Of a stretch of 64,000 nucleotides of DNA, positions 28,886 through 38,231 are shown piece by piece. Under the pieces are notes generated by a model that was given only the letters and a program-made list of their open reading frames with translations, was not told where the DNA came from and ran no database searches. The translations under genes were made by a program, and so were the position numbers. The number at the start of each line of letters is the position of its first letter. Position 1 is the stretch's first letter. Source of the DNA: Erysipelothrix sp. HDW6A (GTDB lineage: Bacteria > Bacillota_I > Bacilli_A > Erysipelotrichales > Erysipelotrichaceae); NCBI RefSeq assembly GCF_011400295.1, contig NZ_CP049859.1:62001-126000 (forward strand), given 5' to 3'.

Positions 28886-29416
28886 ATGAAGATTGCTATA
28901 TTTTGTGGTTCGAAAATGCCTGAGAACCCTATTTTTTCACAAAAAGCTAAAGAACTTGGGGAATATTTAGCCAAGAGTAATATTGAACTAATATATGGTG
29001 GAGCAAATGTAGGACTTATGAAAGTCCTCGCTGATACAATGCTTGAACATGGAGGCTATGTCATTGGTATCATGCCTCGCATTCTTGTAGATCAAGAAGT
29101 GATGCATACTGGTTTATCTGAATCTATTGTTGTTGAAGATATGTCTATTCGTAAACAAATGATGAATGACATGGCCGATGCATTTATCGCATTCCCTGGC
29201 GGATGTGGAACGATGGATGAAGTGTTTGAAGTAATTACACTAAACCAAATTGGATATTTTAATAAGCCAGTAGGATTTGCGAATATCGATGGTTTCTACG
29301 ATGGTATTCTACAGTATATTAATCATGCAACTAAGAACAGCCTGATTAAAGAAGAAGATGCTAAAGAAATATTATTTAATGAAGATGCTGTTGAACTCAT
29401 AAAGTCATTTCAATAA
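28886..29416 (+). CDS. LOG family protein (TIGR00730 Rossmann fold, nucleoside monophosphate phosphoribohydrolase type)
   Basis: A 176-residue protein with the family signature PGGCGTMDEVFEVIT near 98-112 and the N-terminal FCGS loop. LOG proteins release bases from nucleoside 5'-monophosphates; in plants and actinobacteria this makes cytokinins, in most bacteria the substrate is unclear. The GGAGG site is strong. The stop overlaps the next start (TAATG). Confidence 0.88.
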   Translation: MKIAIFCGSKMPENPIFSQKAKELGEYLAKSNIELIYGGANVGLMKVLADTMLEHGGYVIGIMPRILVDQEVMHTGLSESIVVEDMSIRKQMMNDMADAFIAFPGGCGTMDEVFEVITLNQIGYFNKPVGFANIDGFYDGILQYINHATKNSLIKEEDAKEILFNEDAVELIKSFQ

Positions 29417-29868
29417 TGTACATTCGACCTTATACGCCTCAAGACCTCGATCAAATACTAAAGCTATTTTACGATACAGTTCATACTGTCAATATAGTAG
29501 ATTACTCCCCGGTGCAAGTTGATACATGGGCACCAAGGAATCCAAATAAAGACTTATGGAACACTACACTTTCAAAAAATCTTAGCTTGGTGGCTTTAGT
29601 GGATCATGAAGTTATTGGGTTTATTGATTTAGAGAAAAGTGGCTATCTTAACCGATTATTTATTCACAAGGACTTTCAATCAAAAGGTCTCGCCAGCAAA
29701 CTACTTAAAGAGTTACTATCTCTATCAAATCATCACCTTATTACAGTGGATAGTTCGATTACTGCACTACCTTTCTTTCTTCGTCATGGTTTTCAAATAG
29801 TGAGAAAGCAAAGTGTAATCAAAGATGGTATTGATTTTACAAACTATCATATGACAAAAAGATTATAA
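29416..29868 (+). CDS. GNAT family N-acetyltransferase
   Basis: A 150-residue single-domain GNAT protein: start IRPYTPQDLDQILKLFYDTV, central VIGFIDLEKSGYLNRLFIHKDFQSKGLASKLLKEL with the acetyl-CoA loop QSKGLA near 91-96, and FFLRHGFQIV towards the end. It resembles YafP/ElaA-like acetyltransferases. Coupled to the LOG gene. Substrate unknown. Confidence 0.85.
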   Translation: MYIRPYTPQDLDQILKLFYDTVHTVNIVDYSPVQVDTWAPRNPNKDLWNTTLSKNLSLVALVDHEVIGFIDLEKSGYLNRLFIHKDFQSKGLASKLLKELLSLSNHHLITVDSSITALPFFLRHGFQIVRKQSVIKDGIDFTNYHMTKRL

Positions 29869-29871
29869 AGA

Positions 29872-29895
29872 AAAGCGCATCGATTGATGCGCTTT
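29872..29895. terminator. bidirectional terminator between the GNAT gene and the M23 peptidase gene
   Basis: Arms AAAGCGCATC and GATGCGCTTT around a four-base loop; serves convergent genes. Confidence 0.85.
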
Positions 29896-29903
29896 ATGTT
29901 TTA

Positions 29904-31271
29904 TTAAACTCCCAAGTATCCTTCTGGGTTTAAACGACATGGTGCTCCTCTGTTTGAACAGAGTGAAGATGTTCCACCAGCAGATCCACCGAGACCAAAT
30001 TGTGCAGTACGCCATGAGGAGTTCCACATGGATAATCCTTCAGCTACTGTTGATACTCCTAAATCAAAGAGTTCTACGTGAGCATGTGCTCCGTATGATG
30101 ATCCAGAGTTTCCAACACCTGCAAGTTGTTGTCCTTTTGTAATTGGTGTTCCTGCAGATACTCTAAATGAACCTCTCGCAATATGCATAATTAATGCACC
30201 ATAGATACGTCCATCCGCTTCAAATATCATCGTGAGATGGTTACCCATACCACCGCTACAGCCAAAGCTTCCAGTTGTAGCACAATTATTGCTTGTAACA
30301 ACAACGACACCGTTACCCATTGCAAGGATTGGTGTATTAACACCTGCTGCTAAGTCAGTACCTAAGTGTGTTCCACCCCAAGTATAATGCCAAACACTTT
30401 CTGTCTTACGAGCTCCTGGAACAGGATTTAACATAGACCCTGAAGGTTTTTGTTCATTAATAGAGTTTGCAAGTTCTTGGCTGACTTTGATTTCAGCAGC
30501 CATCTCAGCTGCAGCAGTCTCAAACTGAATCTTTTGTGCTACGAGTTCATCGTAAGCTTTTTCTACAACACTCTTAAACTCAACGATAGATTGTTTATCG
30601 ATTTCAATTAATTGCTTATCAAGTTCAATCGATTCCTTTTGTGCTACTACACTTAATTTACTTTCTTCTAAAGCATTTCTTTCAGCTTGAAGAGCTTCAA
30701 TTAAGCCTTCGTTATATCGTTTCACGTGATTCATTCCTTCAATTCTACGAATGATATCCGCAAAGTCATTAGCCCCCATTACAAACTCAATATATCCATT
30801 AACACGCATGGTCGATTGTGAATTAACCATATATGCTTTAACTTCTTTTTCTGCTTCTTCAACTTTTTGAACGCGTATCTCAATCTCACCCTCAAGACGA
30901 ACAATTTCAGCTTCTTGTGATTTGATTTCAGCTTCTTTTTTAACTATTTGAGCATCAATCGCACTAATTTGTGTATTGTACTCATCAATTTTACCTAAGT
31001 TTTCGATAATATTTTGTTCTAAAGCTTTTTTATCCGCTTCAATTTGTGCAAGACTTGATTGACCACTTTGAGCTTTATCTATGAGATATTTTTTGTATTT
31101 CATACATACATCTCTATTAGAGGAATCAATTACTCCCGTACAAAGTTCCTTATACTTTCCTGGGTTTGCATCAAAATCAGCATCCGATACAGCAAAAATA
31201 GGAATAAGCGTCATTAATACCATAAAAATTACAACGATTAGAATTATACTTTTTTTAACAAATGATTTCAA
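29904..31271 (-). CDS. coiled-coil M23 (LytM) peptidoglycan hydrolase, FtsEX partner
   Basis: An exported protein of about 455 residues. A signal/anchor helix (about 10-30) leads to a long coiled coil rich in Glu, Lys and Gln (about 75-275), then a LytM domain (about 285-450) with the zinc motifs HLGTD and HAHVE. This is the layout of PcsB/CwlO/EnvC-type hydrolases or activators controlled by FtsEX at the septum, and the gene directly follows ftsX. I favour the TTG at 31271, because GAGGGG lies eight bases upstream; the GTG at 31280 is too close to it. The C-terminal extension contains four Cys, two in LCSNRGAPCRL. Confidence 0.88.
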   Translation of the reverse strand: MKSFVKKSIILIVVIFMVLMTLIPIFAVSDADFDANPGKYKELCTGVIDSSNRDVCMKYKKYLIDKAQSGQSSLAQIEADKKALEQNIIENLGKIDEYNTQISAIDAQIVKKEAEIKSQEAEIVRLEGEIEIRVQKVEEAEKEVKAYMVNSQSTMRVNGYIEFVMGANDFADIIRRIEGMNHVKRYNEGLIEALQAERNALEESKLSVVAQKESIELDKQLIEIDKQSIVEFKSVVEKAYDELVAQKIQFETAAAEMAAEIKVSQELANSINEQKPSGSMLNPVPGARKTESVWHYTWGGTHLGTDLAAGVNTPILAMGNGVVVVTSNNCATTGSFGCSGGMGNHLTMIFEADGRIYGALIMHIARGSFRVSAGTPITKGQQLAGVGNSGSSYGAHAHVELFDLGVSTVAEGLSMWNSSWRTAQFGLGGSAGGTSSLCSNRGAPCRLNPEGYLGV

Positions 31272-31289
31272 AAAGTTCACCCCTCATTC

Positions 31290-32201
31290 TTATCGTGACC
31301 AGCGCAAGAACTTACCTACAGAGAATAAGCTTCCTAACGCTCCTACAACAGTTCCAATCATTACTAATAAGCCACTTATTTCAAATACTAATGGCGTTAC
31401 AGGTACAAGTGTTAACACTTGATTCCAGATTAATCCATTTGCAAATTGGAATAAGTACTTATATCCAAATATTGTTACCAGAATCGGTATGATTGAACCA
31501 ATCAAACCAATTACCATTCCTTCAATGATAAACGGCCAACGGATATACCAATTGGTAGCACCTACCGTTCTCATAATACTAATTTCTCTACGTCGTGAAT
31601 GAATTGAAGTTCTAATTGTATTTGAGATTAGGAATACAGCAATGAATCCTAAGGCAACAACAATTACAAATCCAACGTTTCTTACATTCCCCAAAGTTTC
31701 TACAAATAGCATTGTGGCAGTACCACCATGACTAGCATTGAAGATACCTTCAATCGCTTCAATTTGCTCAGTTACAGCATTCATACTCTCACCAGTGCTT
31801 GTTTGTACAATAAATGCATTAAGCAAGGGATTGTTGTCTCCACGGAACGGTCCATAGAGCTTTTCTGCAACATCACTTTCGTCTCCATTTATCTGAATAA
31901 ATGTTTCCAACTCTTCTTCTTTAGAAGAATACGTTATGTGAGTTACGGATGGTATTGCTTCAATTTGAGCACGGATTGCATCAATTTGTTCTTGTGTTTC
32001 GTGTTGATCATCAATTTGTACGTGAATTTGAACACTTGATTCAAGTTGATGCGTAATGCTGTTAATATTAACACTTAGAAGTAGAAATACTGCCATCAAT
32101 AAGAGTGTTACAGTAACAGAAGAAATACTTGATAGCGATAATGCGAAGTGTCTAATTACTCCTAAGAACCCTTCACGAAATACGCGTGTTATTCTACTCA
32201 T
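31290..32201 (-). CDS. ftsX: cell division protein FtsX
   Basis: A 303-residue membrane protein with the FtsX layout: an N-terminal transmembrane helix (about 20-45), a large external loop (about 50-165) and three further helices. The first helix follows FREGFLGVIRHF and the cytoplasmic turn holds RREISIMRTVGATNWYIRWPF. It passes FtsE's ATPase signal to the extracellular hydrolase encoded next. Overlaps ftsE by 8 bases. Confidence 0.94.
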   Translation of the reverse strand: MSRITRVFREGFLGVIRHFALSLSSISSVTVTLLLMAVFLLLSVNINSITHQLESSVQIHVQIDDQHETQEQIDAIRAQIEAIPSVTHITYSSKEEELETFIQINGDESDVAEKLYGPFRGDNNPLLNAFIVQTSTGESMNAVTEQIEAIEGIFNASHGGTATMLFVETLGNVRNVGFVIVVALGFIAVFLISNTIRTSIHSRRREISIMRTVGATNWYIRWPFIIEGMVIGLIGSIIPILVTIFGYKYLFQFANGLIWNQVLTLVPVTPLVFEISGLLVMIGTVVGALGSLFSVGKFLRWSR

Positions 32202-32883
32202 GACTAATATATCCTCCTGAAGTTAAATCGGCAACTACGTGTCCTGCTTCAAGAGCAATTGTTCTCTTTTTATTGTTATTTACAATATCAACATCATGAG
32301 TAACCATTAAAATAGTTGTGTTTTCTTGTTCATTAATTTGCTCTAACAAACTAATGATTTCTGCTGACTTCTCAGGGTCTAAGTTACCTGTAGGTTCATC
32401 AGCAATTAGTAATTGCGGTTTGTTAGCAATTGCACGAGCGATTGCTACACGTTGCTGTTGCCCACCACTCAATTCAAGCGGATAAGCATTTGCTTTATCA
32501 GATAAATCAACCAATCTTAAAACTTCACGAACACGTGAGCGAATTTTTGCTCGTGGAGTATTAACTACTTCTAAAGCAAAAGCAATATTTTCAAATACTG
32601 TTCTACGTTCTAATAATTTAAAATCTTGGAAGACAACTCCAATATTTCGACGATAATGAGGAACCTTTGAGTGGCGTAATTTTCCAACATTAAACTTGCC
32701 AACAGTAACAGTCCCACTTGAAGGAATTTCTTCTCCGTCAAGCAATTTAATGAGTGTCGATTTTCCACTTCCGGTAGGTCCAATGATATAAACAAATTCC
32801 CCTTGATTCACATCAAGGTTAATGTCATATAACGCATTAACGCCATTTTTATATTGTTTTGAAACATTTTTTAGTACTAGCAT
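32194..32883 (-). CDS. ftsE: cell division ATP-binding protein FtsE
   Basis: A 229-residue ABC ATPase with Walker [14 protein letters not shown] near 34-46, a Q-loop before FQDFKLL, signature [15 protein letters not shown], and Walker [10 protein letters not shown]. Strong AAGGAG ribosome site. First gene of ftsE-ftsX-M23 hydrolase. A TATAAT about 25 bases upstream of the start suggests a promoter after yitT. Confidence 0.95.
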   Translation of the reverse strand: MLVLKNVSKQYKNGVNALYDINLDVNQGEFVYIIGPTGSGKSTLIKLLDGEEIPSSGTVTVGKFNVGKLRHSKVPHYRRNIGVVFQDFKLLERRTVFENIAFALEVVNTPRAKIRSRVREVLRLVDLSDKANAYPLELSGGQQQRVAIARAIANKPQLLIADEPTGNLDPEKSAEIISLLEQINEQENTTILMVTHDVDIVNNNKKRTIALEAGHVVADLTSGGYISHE

Positions 32884-32944
32884 TAATATTAGATCTCCTT
32901 AACAATTTTGATTATAGCATACTCGTTTTGAACATTGGGTGAAA

Positions 32945-33790
32945 CTAGATTGTCCTAAATCCAAGCCCATGAACCTCAGTTACATTAGATACAATAAGGA
33001 AGGCGTCTGGATCAATATCGAGTACTGTTTTTTCTAACTCATAATATTCTGAACGATCAATTACAGTAAGAATAATTTCTTTATCCCGAAGCGTATATCC
33101 ACCTCGTGCTTTTAGTAATGTTGAACCTCGAGAAATCTCAAAATGTAGATGTTTAAGGATTTCATCGTAGAAGTCTGAAATAATTGTAACTTGGCGAGCT
33201 TGTTGTCCACCAATAACGGAAATCTTATCTAGGATGGTTGTTGCAGCATAGACTGAAACCAAACCAATTAGAACATCATTCAGTGAATAATTCATTAATC
33301 CTAAGAGTACCGTTATCGCATCTACAACCAATATCCAAACAGAAACTTTGACTCTTGTAAGCTTTTCTAGGATTAGTGGTGGAATATCCATACCCCCTGT
33401 ACTTGCTCCCGTCTTAAATGTTAAGGCTAAAGCAAGACCGGATAATGCTCCTCCAAAGATTGATGCTAATATAGGGTCAACATTTGTTGGAATATCCACA
33501 TGGCTTAGCAATTCAATAAATATTGGATAAAGAATTGAACTTGCAACTGTTTTTAGTGCGAATTTCTTACCTAAAAATATATATCCCAACACAAAAGTCA
33601 CACCAATGATAATACTCATTAGAGTTGTTACTTCGATATCAACAAAAGGCTTGATGGCAATGGAAACCCCTGCAACTCCTCCTGATAAAATATTGTTTGG
33701 AATAATGAAAAAGGTAACAGAAAAAGCAAGGATAAAGTTCCCTGCTATCAGTAATATTGCATCAATTAATTTCTCGCGAGTGTTTTTCAT
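32945..33790 (-). CDS. YitT family membrane protein (DUF161 plus DUF2179)
   Basis: A 281-residue protein with five or six N-terminal helices (DUF161; GGVAGVSIAI and GASTGGMDIPP motifs) and a cytoplasmic C-terminal DUF2179 domain (RGSTLLKARGGYTLRDKEIILTVI). Function unknown for the family. It follows prfB by one base with a weak ribosome site, so it is probably in the secA-prfB transcript. Confidence 0.88.
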   Translation of the reverse strand: MKNTREKLIDAILLIAGNFILAFSVTFFIIPNNILSGGVAGVSIAIKPFVDIEVTTLMSIIIGVTFVLGYIFLGKKFALKTVASSILYPIFIELLSHVDIPTNVDPILASIFGGALSGLALALTFKTGASTGGMDIPPLILEKLTRVKVSVWILVVDAITVLLGLMNYSLNDVLIGLVSVYAATTILDKISVIGGQQARQVTIISDFYDEILKHLHFEISRGSTLLKARGGYTLRDKEIILTVIDRSEYYELEKTVLDIDPDAFLIVSNVTEVHGLGFRTI

Positions 33791-33791
33791 G

Positions 33792-34896
33792 TTACATACC
33801 TACATTTGTTTTAAGATACGCCTCAATAAAATCATCGAGGTCCCCATCGAGCACATCATCGACTTGGCTTGATTCAAACTTTGTACGATGATCTTTAACC
33901 ATTGAGTATGGGTGCATTACGTATGAGCGTATTTGAGAGCCCCACTCAATAGCTTTTTGTTCACCTTTAATGGCTGCCATTTTTGCTTGTTTTTCTTCAA
34001 TTTCACGCTGGTAAAGTTTACTCTTAAGCATATTTAATGCCTCTTCGCGGTTTTGTAGCTGACTTCTTCCGCTTTGACATGTAACAACGATACCTGTTGC
34101 TTTGTGAGTAATTCGAACTGCAGAGTCTGTCTTGTTAACGTGTTGACCCCCTGCACCTGTAGCTCTCATTGTATCCACATCAATATCTTCTGGGTTTATA
34201 GTGATACTAATTGTATCATCAAACTCAGGTGATACATCTACGGACGTAAATGAAGTGTGACGACGTCCTGATGAATCAAAAGGACTGATTCTTACAAGAC
34301 GATGGACACCTTTTTCTGCTTTTAGATAACCATAGGCAAGTGGACCTGAGACAGAGAAGGTTACAGATTTAATACCTGCTTCGTCACCATCCAAATAGTT
34401 TAAGACACTAATCTTATATCCATGATCTTGCGCCCAACGTGTATACATACGATACAGCATCTCCGCAAAATCCTGACTTTCTGTTCCACCAGCACCTGGG
34501 TGAATCTCTACAATCGCATTCTTTTGGTCATAATCATGACTTAAAAGAACTAGTATCGAGAACTCGTTCAACTCTTTTTCAATGTCTTTTATATCTGACT
34601 CAAGAATTTCTTTAAATTCTTCGTCGTTTTCCATTTTAATGAGTTCAAGTGTGTCTTCGCTGTCTTCTAATTTCTTAGTGAGCTCAGCATGAGTTTCTAC
34701 CACTTTACGAATCCCATTTAATTTTTGAATGTGAGCAGAACTTCTACGATTATCATCCCAAAAGCCATCTGCCATCATTTCTGCTTCTAATACTTTAACT
34801 TGTTCACGTTTTGTAGCCAAGTCAAAGTGAATCACCGAGCGCTTTCAATGATTCTTTCGATGCATCAATAAATTGTGCAATCTCGAATAATTCCAT
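33792..34896 (-). CDS. prfB: peptide chain release factor 2, expressed by programmed +1 frameshift
   Basis: RF2 reads UGA and UAA and hydrolyses peptidyl-tRNA. The downstream frame (from about 34824) carries the recognition motif SPF (in RISPFDSSGRRHTSFTSVDV) and catalytic GGQ (in GAGGQHVNKTDSAVRI). The true start is the ATG at 34894-34896: frame 1 encodes MELFEIAQFIDASKESLKAL and runs to CTT TGA C, the classic slippery CUU-UGA site, after which +1 slippage gives DLATKREQVK. So a reading of only the large frame misses 24 residues. The TGA is at 34822-34824. It follows secA with five bases between. Confidence 0.95.
34821..34827 (-). promoter_or_regulatory. prfB: RF2 autoregulatory frameshift site
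   Basis: CTT-TGA-C on the minus strand, with GGTGA a few bases upstream as a weak internal Shine-Dalgarno element. Low RF2 slows termination at the UGA and favours the +1 shift. Confidence 0.9.
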
Positions 34897-34901
34897 ACTT
34901 A

Positions 34902-37247
34902 TCACCCTTGTCTATATTCGATTTTTACATTAATACAGAACATGACAATATCTTGAGCAATTTGATTCAACATATCATCAAACATTTCATAACCTTCTTC
35001 AACATAAGCTTGTAGAGGTTTCTCTTGTGCATAAGAACGAAGGTGAATTCCCTCACGTAGCTTACTCATTGCATCAATATGATCAATCCAAGAACGGTCA
35101 ATCATTCTTAGTGACATATCTTTTTCAATTCGTGTAAATTGATCTTTAACTTCTTTAATCTTGTCTTCATATCGTGACCATGCATCATCAACAATGAACC
35201 CTTTCATCTCTTCTACTGATAGATTAGAAAGTGCTTGTGGATTAACAACATCGGATACTAAACCAAGTTTCTCTAAACCTTCAACCAAGCCTTGAATATC
35301 AACACTGTGGTCTTTTGATTCCATATCTCGATGACCTGCAATTGCATTGGATACAACACGTGTAAACATTTCTTTTACAACAGTGTGTACATCTTCGTTC
35401 TCTAAAATGTAGTCACGTTGTTCATACATAATTTCACGTTGTTGACGTAATACGTCATCATATCCAAGTAATGTTTTACGAACATCAAAGTTGATTCCCT
35501 CAACGCGACGTTGTGCAGCACTAATTTGTTTTGTAAGTACTTTATTTTCAATTGGAACATCGCCAAGTTTTGATGTGAATCCTTCAAAACGTTCACTACC
35601 GTAACGAATCATTAAATCATCTTCAAAGGATACAAAAAATCTTGAGAATCCAGGGTCTCCTTGACGACCAGAACGACCACGCAATTGGTTATCAATACGA
35701 CGTGATTCATGACGCTCACTACCAAGAACAGCTAAACCACCAAGTGCGCGTGATTCATCATCTAACTTAATGTCAGTACCACGACCAGCCATGTTGGTTG
35801 CGATTGTTACAGAGCCTTTACGCCCTGCACGTTCGATAATTTGAGCTTCACGAGCATGGTTCTTCGCATTCAAGATTTCATGGCGAATTTTACGTTGAGT
35901 CATCATCATACTAATGTACTCTGATGTTTCGACGGCAACTGTACCAACAAGAACAGGTTGTCCTTTCTCGTTGAGTTCACGAACCATGTCAATTAGAGCT
36001 TCAAATTTAGCCTTTTTAGTTCCAAAGATTAAATCAGATTCATCAATACGAATTACTGGACGGTTTGTAGGAATTTCTATAACACGCATGTTATAAATTT
36101 CAATGAATTCTTCTTCCTCAGTTTTTGCAGTACCTGTCATTCCTGAAAGTTTATCGTAAAGTCTAAAGAAGTTTTGGTATGTAACAGTAGCTAATGTTAC
36201 TGTTTCTTGTTTGATTGTAACGTTTTCTTTTGCACTAAGTGCTTGGTGAAGACCGTCTGAATACTCACGACCTTCCATTAAACGACCTGTAAATTGGTCA
36301 ACAATCACGATCTGATTGTCTTGAACAACATATTCAATGTCACGTAACATTACATAGTTAGCTTTAAGCGCATTGTTGATATGGTGTAGTAAATTTGTGT
36401 TTTCTAAATCATAAAGGTTGTTAAGTTTAAAACTACGTTCAGCCTTCTCAACTCCAGCTTCTGTAAGTTGAACTGATCGTGATTTTTGATCAATAACGTA
36501 ATCAGCACCTTCATTAAGTTTTTTCACAAAACGATCAGCTTGCTCATACAAACGAGCACCTTCACGTTGTCCACCTGAAATAATAAGTGGTGTACGTGAT
36601 TCATCAATTAAAATCGAGTCAACCTCATCAATTAATGCAAAGTGAAGCGGACGTAAAACACGATCTTCAACACGAGTAACCATGTTATCACGAAGATAGT
36701 CAAATCCTACTTCTGAGTTAGTTGTATAAGTAATATCACAGAGATATACTTCACGTTTTTGTGTTGCAGTAAGTTGACGTAAGTTTGTACCTACTGTTAA
36801 ACCTAGGAAACGGTGAATTTCACCCATCCAGTTCGCATCACGATCCGCTAAGTATTCGTTAACTGTAATAACGTGAACACCTTTACCTTCAAGAGCATTT
36901 AAGTATGCTGGTAAAATAGCTGTTAATGTCTTACCTTCACCAGTACGCATTTCAGCAATGTCACCTTGATGTAAAATGATACCCCCCATTAACTGCACAA
37001 AGTAAGGAAACTCTCCAATAACACGGTAAGCAGCTTCACGAGCAACTGCAAATGCCTCTACCAAAATGTCATCCAATGTTTCACCATTTTCGAGTCGTTG
37101 TTTAAATTCTACTGTTTTATGTTTTAATGCTTCGTCATCAAGTGCACGCATTGAATCCTTGAGTGCCTCAATCAACTCAGCTTTCTTTTCTACACTTTTT
37201 AAAACCTTAGCATCACCGCTAAATAAATTCTTAAAAAAGCCTGCCAT
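34902..37247 (-). CDS. secA: preprotein translocase ATPase SecA
   Basis: The 781-residue motor of Sec export. Walker A MRTGEGKTLTA near 100-110, DEVDSILIDESRTPLIISG, and helicase motif VI QLRGRSGRQGDPG. It ends IEYRQG without the Cys-rich zinc tail that many SecA proteins use to bind SecB, so it is a compact form. Start ATG with GGAGG; promoter-like TACAAT lies about 20 bases before the ribosome site. Confidence 0.97.
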   Translation of the reverse strand: MAGFFKNLFSGDAKVLKSVEKKAELIEALKDSMRALDDEALKHKTVEFKQRLENGETLDDILVEAFAVAREAAYRVIGEFPYFVQLMGGIILHQGDIAEMRTGEGKTLTAILPAYLNALEGKGVHVITVNEYLADRDANWMGEIHRFLGLTVGTNLRQLTATQKREVYLCDITYTTNSEVGFDYLRDNMVTRVEDRVLRPLHFALIDEVDSILIDESRTPLIISGGQREGARLYEQADRFVKKLNEGADYVIDQKSRSVQLTEAGVEKAERSFKLNNLYDLENTNLLHHINNALKANYVMLRDIEYVVQDNQIVIVDQFTGRLMEGREYSDGLHQALSAKENVTIKQETVTLATVTYQNFFRLYDKLSGMTGTAKTEEEEFIEIYNMRVIEIPTNRPVIRIDESDLIFGTKKAKFEALIDMVRELNEKGQPVLVGTVAVETSEYISMMMTQRKIRHEILNAKNHAREAQIIERAGRKGSVTIATNMAGRGTDIKLDDESRALGGLAVLGSERHESRRIDNQLRGRSGRQGDPGFSRFFVSFEDDLMIRYGSERFEGFTSKLGDVPIENKVLTKQISAAQRRVEGINFDVRKTLLGYDDVLRQQREIMYEQRDYILENEDVHTVVKEMFTRVVSNAIAGHRDMESKDHSVDIQGLVEGLEKLGLVSDVVNPQALSNLSVEEMKGFIVDDAWSRYEDKIKEVKDQFTRIEKDMSLRMIDRSWIDHIDAMSKLREGIHLRSYAQEKPLQAYVEEGYEMFDDMLNQIAQDIVMFCINVKIEYRQG

Positions 37248-37289
37248 GGTAAATCCTCCATTCTTGATTATTGTAACATATAGCCTTAT

Positions 37290-37314
37290 AAAAAAGCTGG
37301 TTTCGAACCAACTT
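37290..37314 (-). terminator. terminator of the cold-shock-like gene
   Basis: On the minus strand AAGTTGGTT, loop CGA, AACCAGCTT (one T-G pair), then a T run. Confidence 0.8.
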
Positions 37315-37318
37315 TCCT

Positions 37319-37516
37319 TTAGATTCTCATGATGTTGTGAGCTTGTTTTCCATGTTCTGTTTCCACAATCTCAAATTCAACCAGTACGCCTGGTTCAATG
37401 ACTTTGTAGCCCTCCATGATTATATGAGAAAAGTGAAAGAATATATCTTTGTTATCTTCTGTTGTAATAAATCCATATCGCTTTTCTGTATTGTATGTCT
37501 TGACCTGACCTTTCAT
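37319..37516 (-). CDS. cold-shock domain protein
   Basis: A 65-residue OB-fold protein of the CspA family. RNP1-like YGFITTED and RNP2-like IFFHFSHI motifs are present but the usual W-F-N start is replaced (VKTYNTEKRYGFI), so it is a divergent member. The ATG at 37516 has GAGGTG six bases upstream; a GTG 21 bases earlier is less likely. Probably an RNA chaperone. Confidence 0.85.
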   Translation of the reverse strand: MKGQVKTYNTEKRYGFITTEDNKDIFFHFSHIIMEGYKVIEPGVLVEFEIVETEHGKQAHNIMRI

Positions 37517-37577
37517 ACTAAACACCTCATTACTCACATCATAATTATACTTTAGAGTGCATTAAATCACAAGTATC

Positions 37578-38231
37578 TCAGTGTTTGATGTTTGCCGAAG
37601 CAATTACGATGACTCTAAGCTTTTTCGTATGAGGTTTAAGTGCACGGATACATGCAGTAATTGTATTGCCTGAAGTGCTAATATCATCCAACAGAATGAC
37701 CTTACAATTTTCAATTTCCTCCGTAGACTTAACGATAATATTTTTAAGAATGGCTGTTCTGTCCTTACTTTGCGTTTGGTCGTTCTCAGCTAAATTTATT
37801 AATACATCTATTGGCTCAATTCCCAAGCAATCTAGTAACAGTGGTAAATGATCAAAACCTCTTTTACGTCTCGATTCATTACGAGATGGAACGCACACAA
37901 ACTTCCATCGTTTTGATAGTAGTTTTAAGTAGAATCGATAATCCCATAGAATACACCGTGCTAAATACTTGTCACGACCTTCTTTATACCTTAAGAGAGT
38001 TTCCCGAACCTTGTCTTCATATTGGTAAAGAAACGTAATTTTAACTCCCTCCATCTTAATGTGACGAAAGTGTGTGGATAGCTGACATTTCTGACAAAGA
38101 TATGGATTATCAAGGAAAGTATCTAATATAGGTTTGTCTTTGGGTGATTCTTCAAAACAGAGAGCGCAGAATTGTTTGCCGCTGTGATTCGTTTGATTGC
38201 TTTTTGAATATCTTGATTTATTTCTAGACAA
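37578..38231 (-). CDS. comFC: ComFC-like phosphoribosyltransferase-domain protein
   Basis: A 217-residue protein with an N-terminal four-Cys zinc finger (CALC at 22-25, CQKC at 46-49) and a phosphoribosyltransferase fold with RKRGFDHLPLLL and the PRPP loop VILLDDISTSGNTI near 172-185. ComFC supports uptake of transforming DNA. The only start that keeps the zinc finger is TTG at 38231, which lies 109 bases inside comFA; AAAGGAAAGG is about ten bases upstream of it. Confidence 0.85.
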   Translation of the reverse strand: MSRNKSRYSKSNQTNHSGKQFCALCFEESPKDKPILDTFLDNPYLCQKCQLSTHFRHIKMEGVKITFLYQYEDKVRETLLRYKEGRDKYLARCILWDYRFYLKLLSKRWKFVCVPSRNESRRKRGFDHLPLLLDCLGIEPIDVLINLAENDQTQSKDRTAILKNIIVKSTEEIENCKVILLDDISTSGNTITACIRALKPHTKKLRVIVIASANIKH

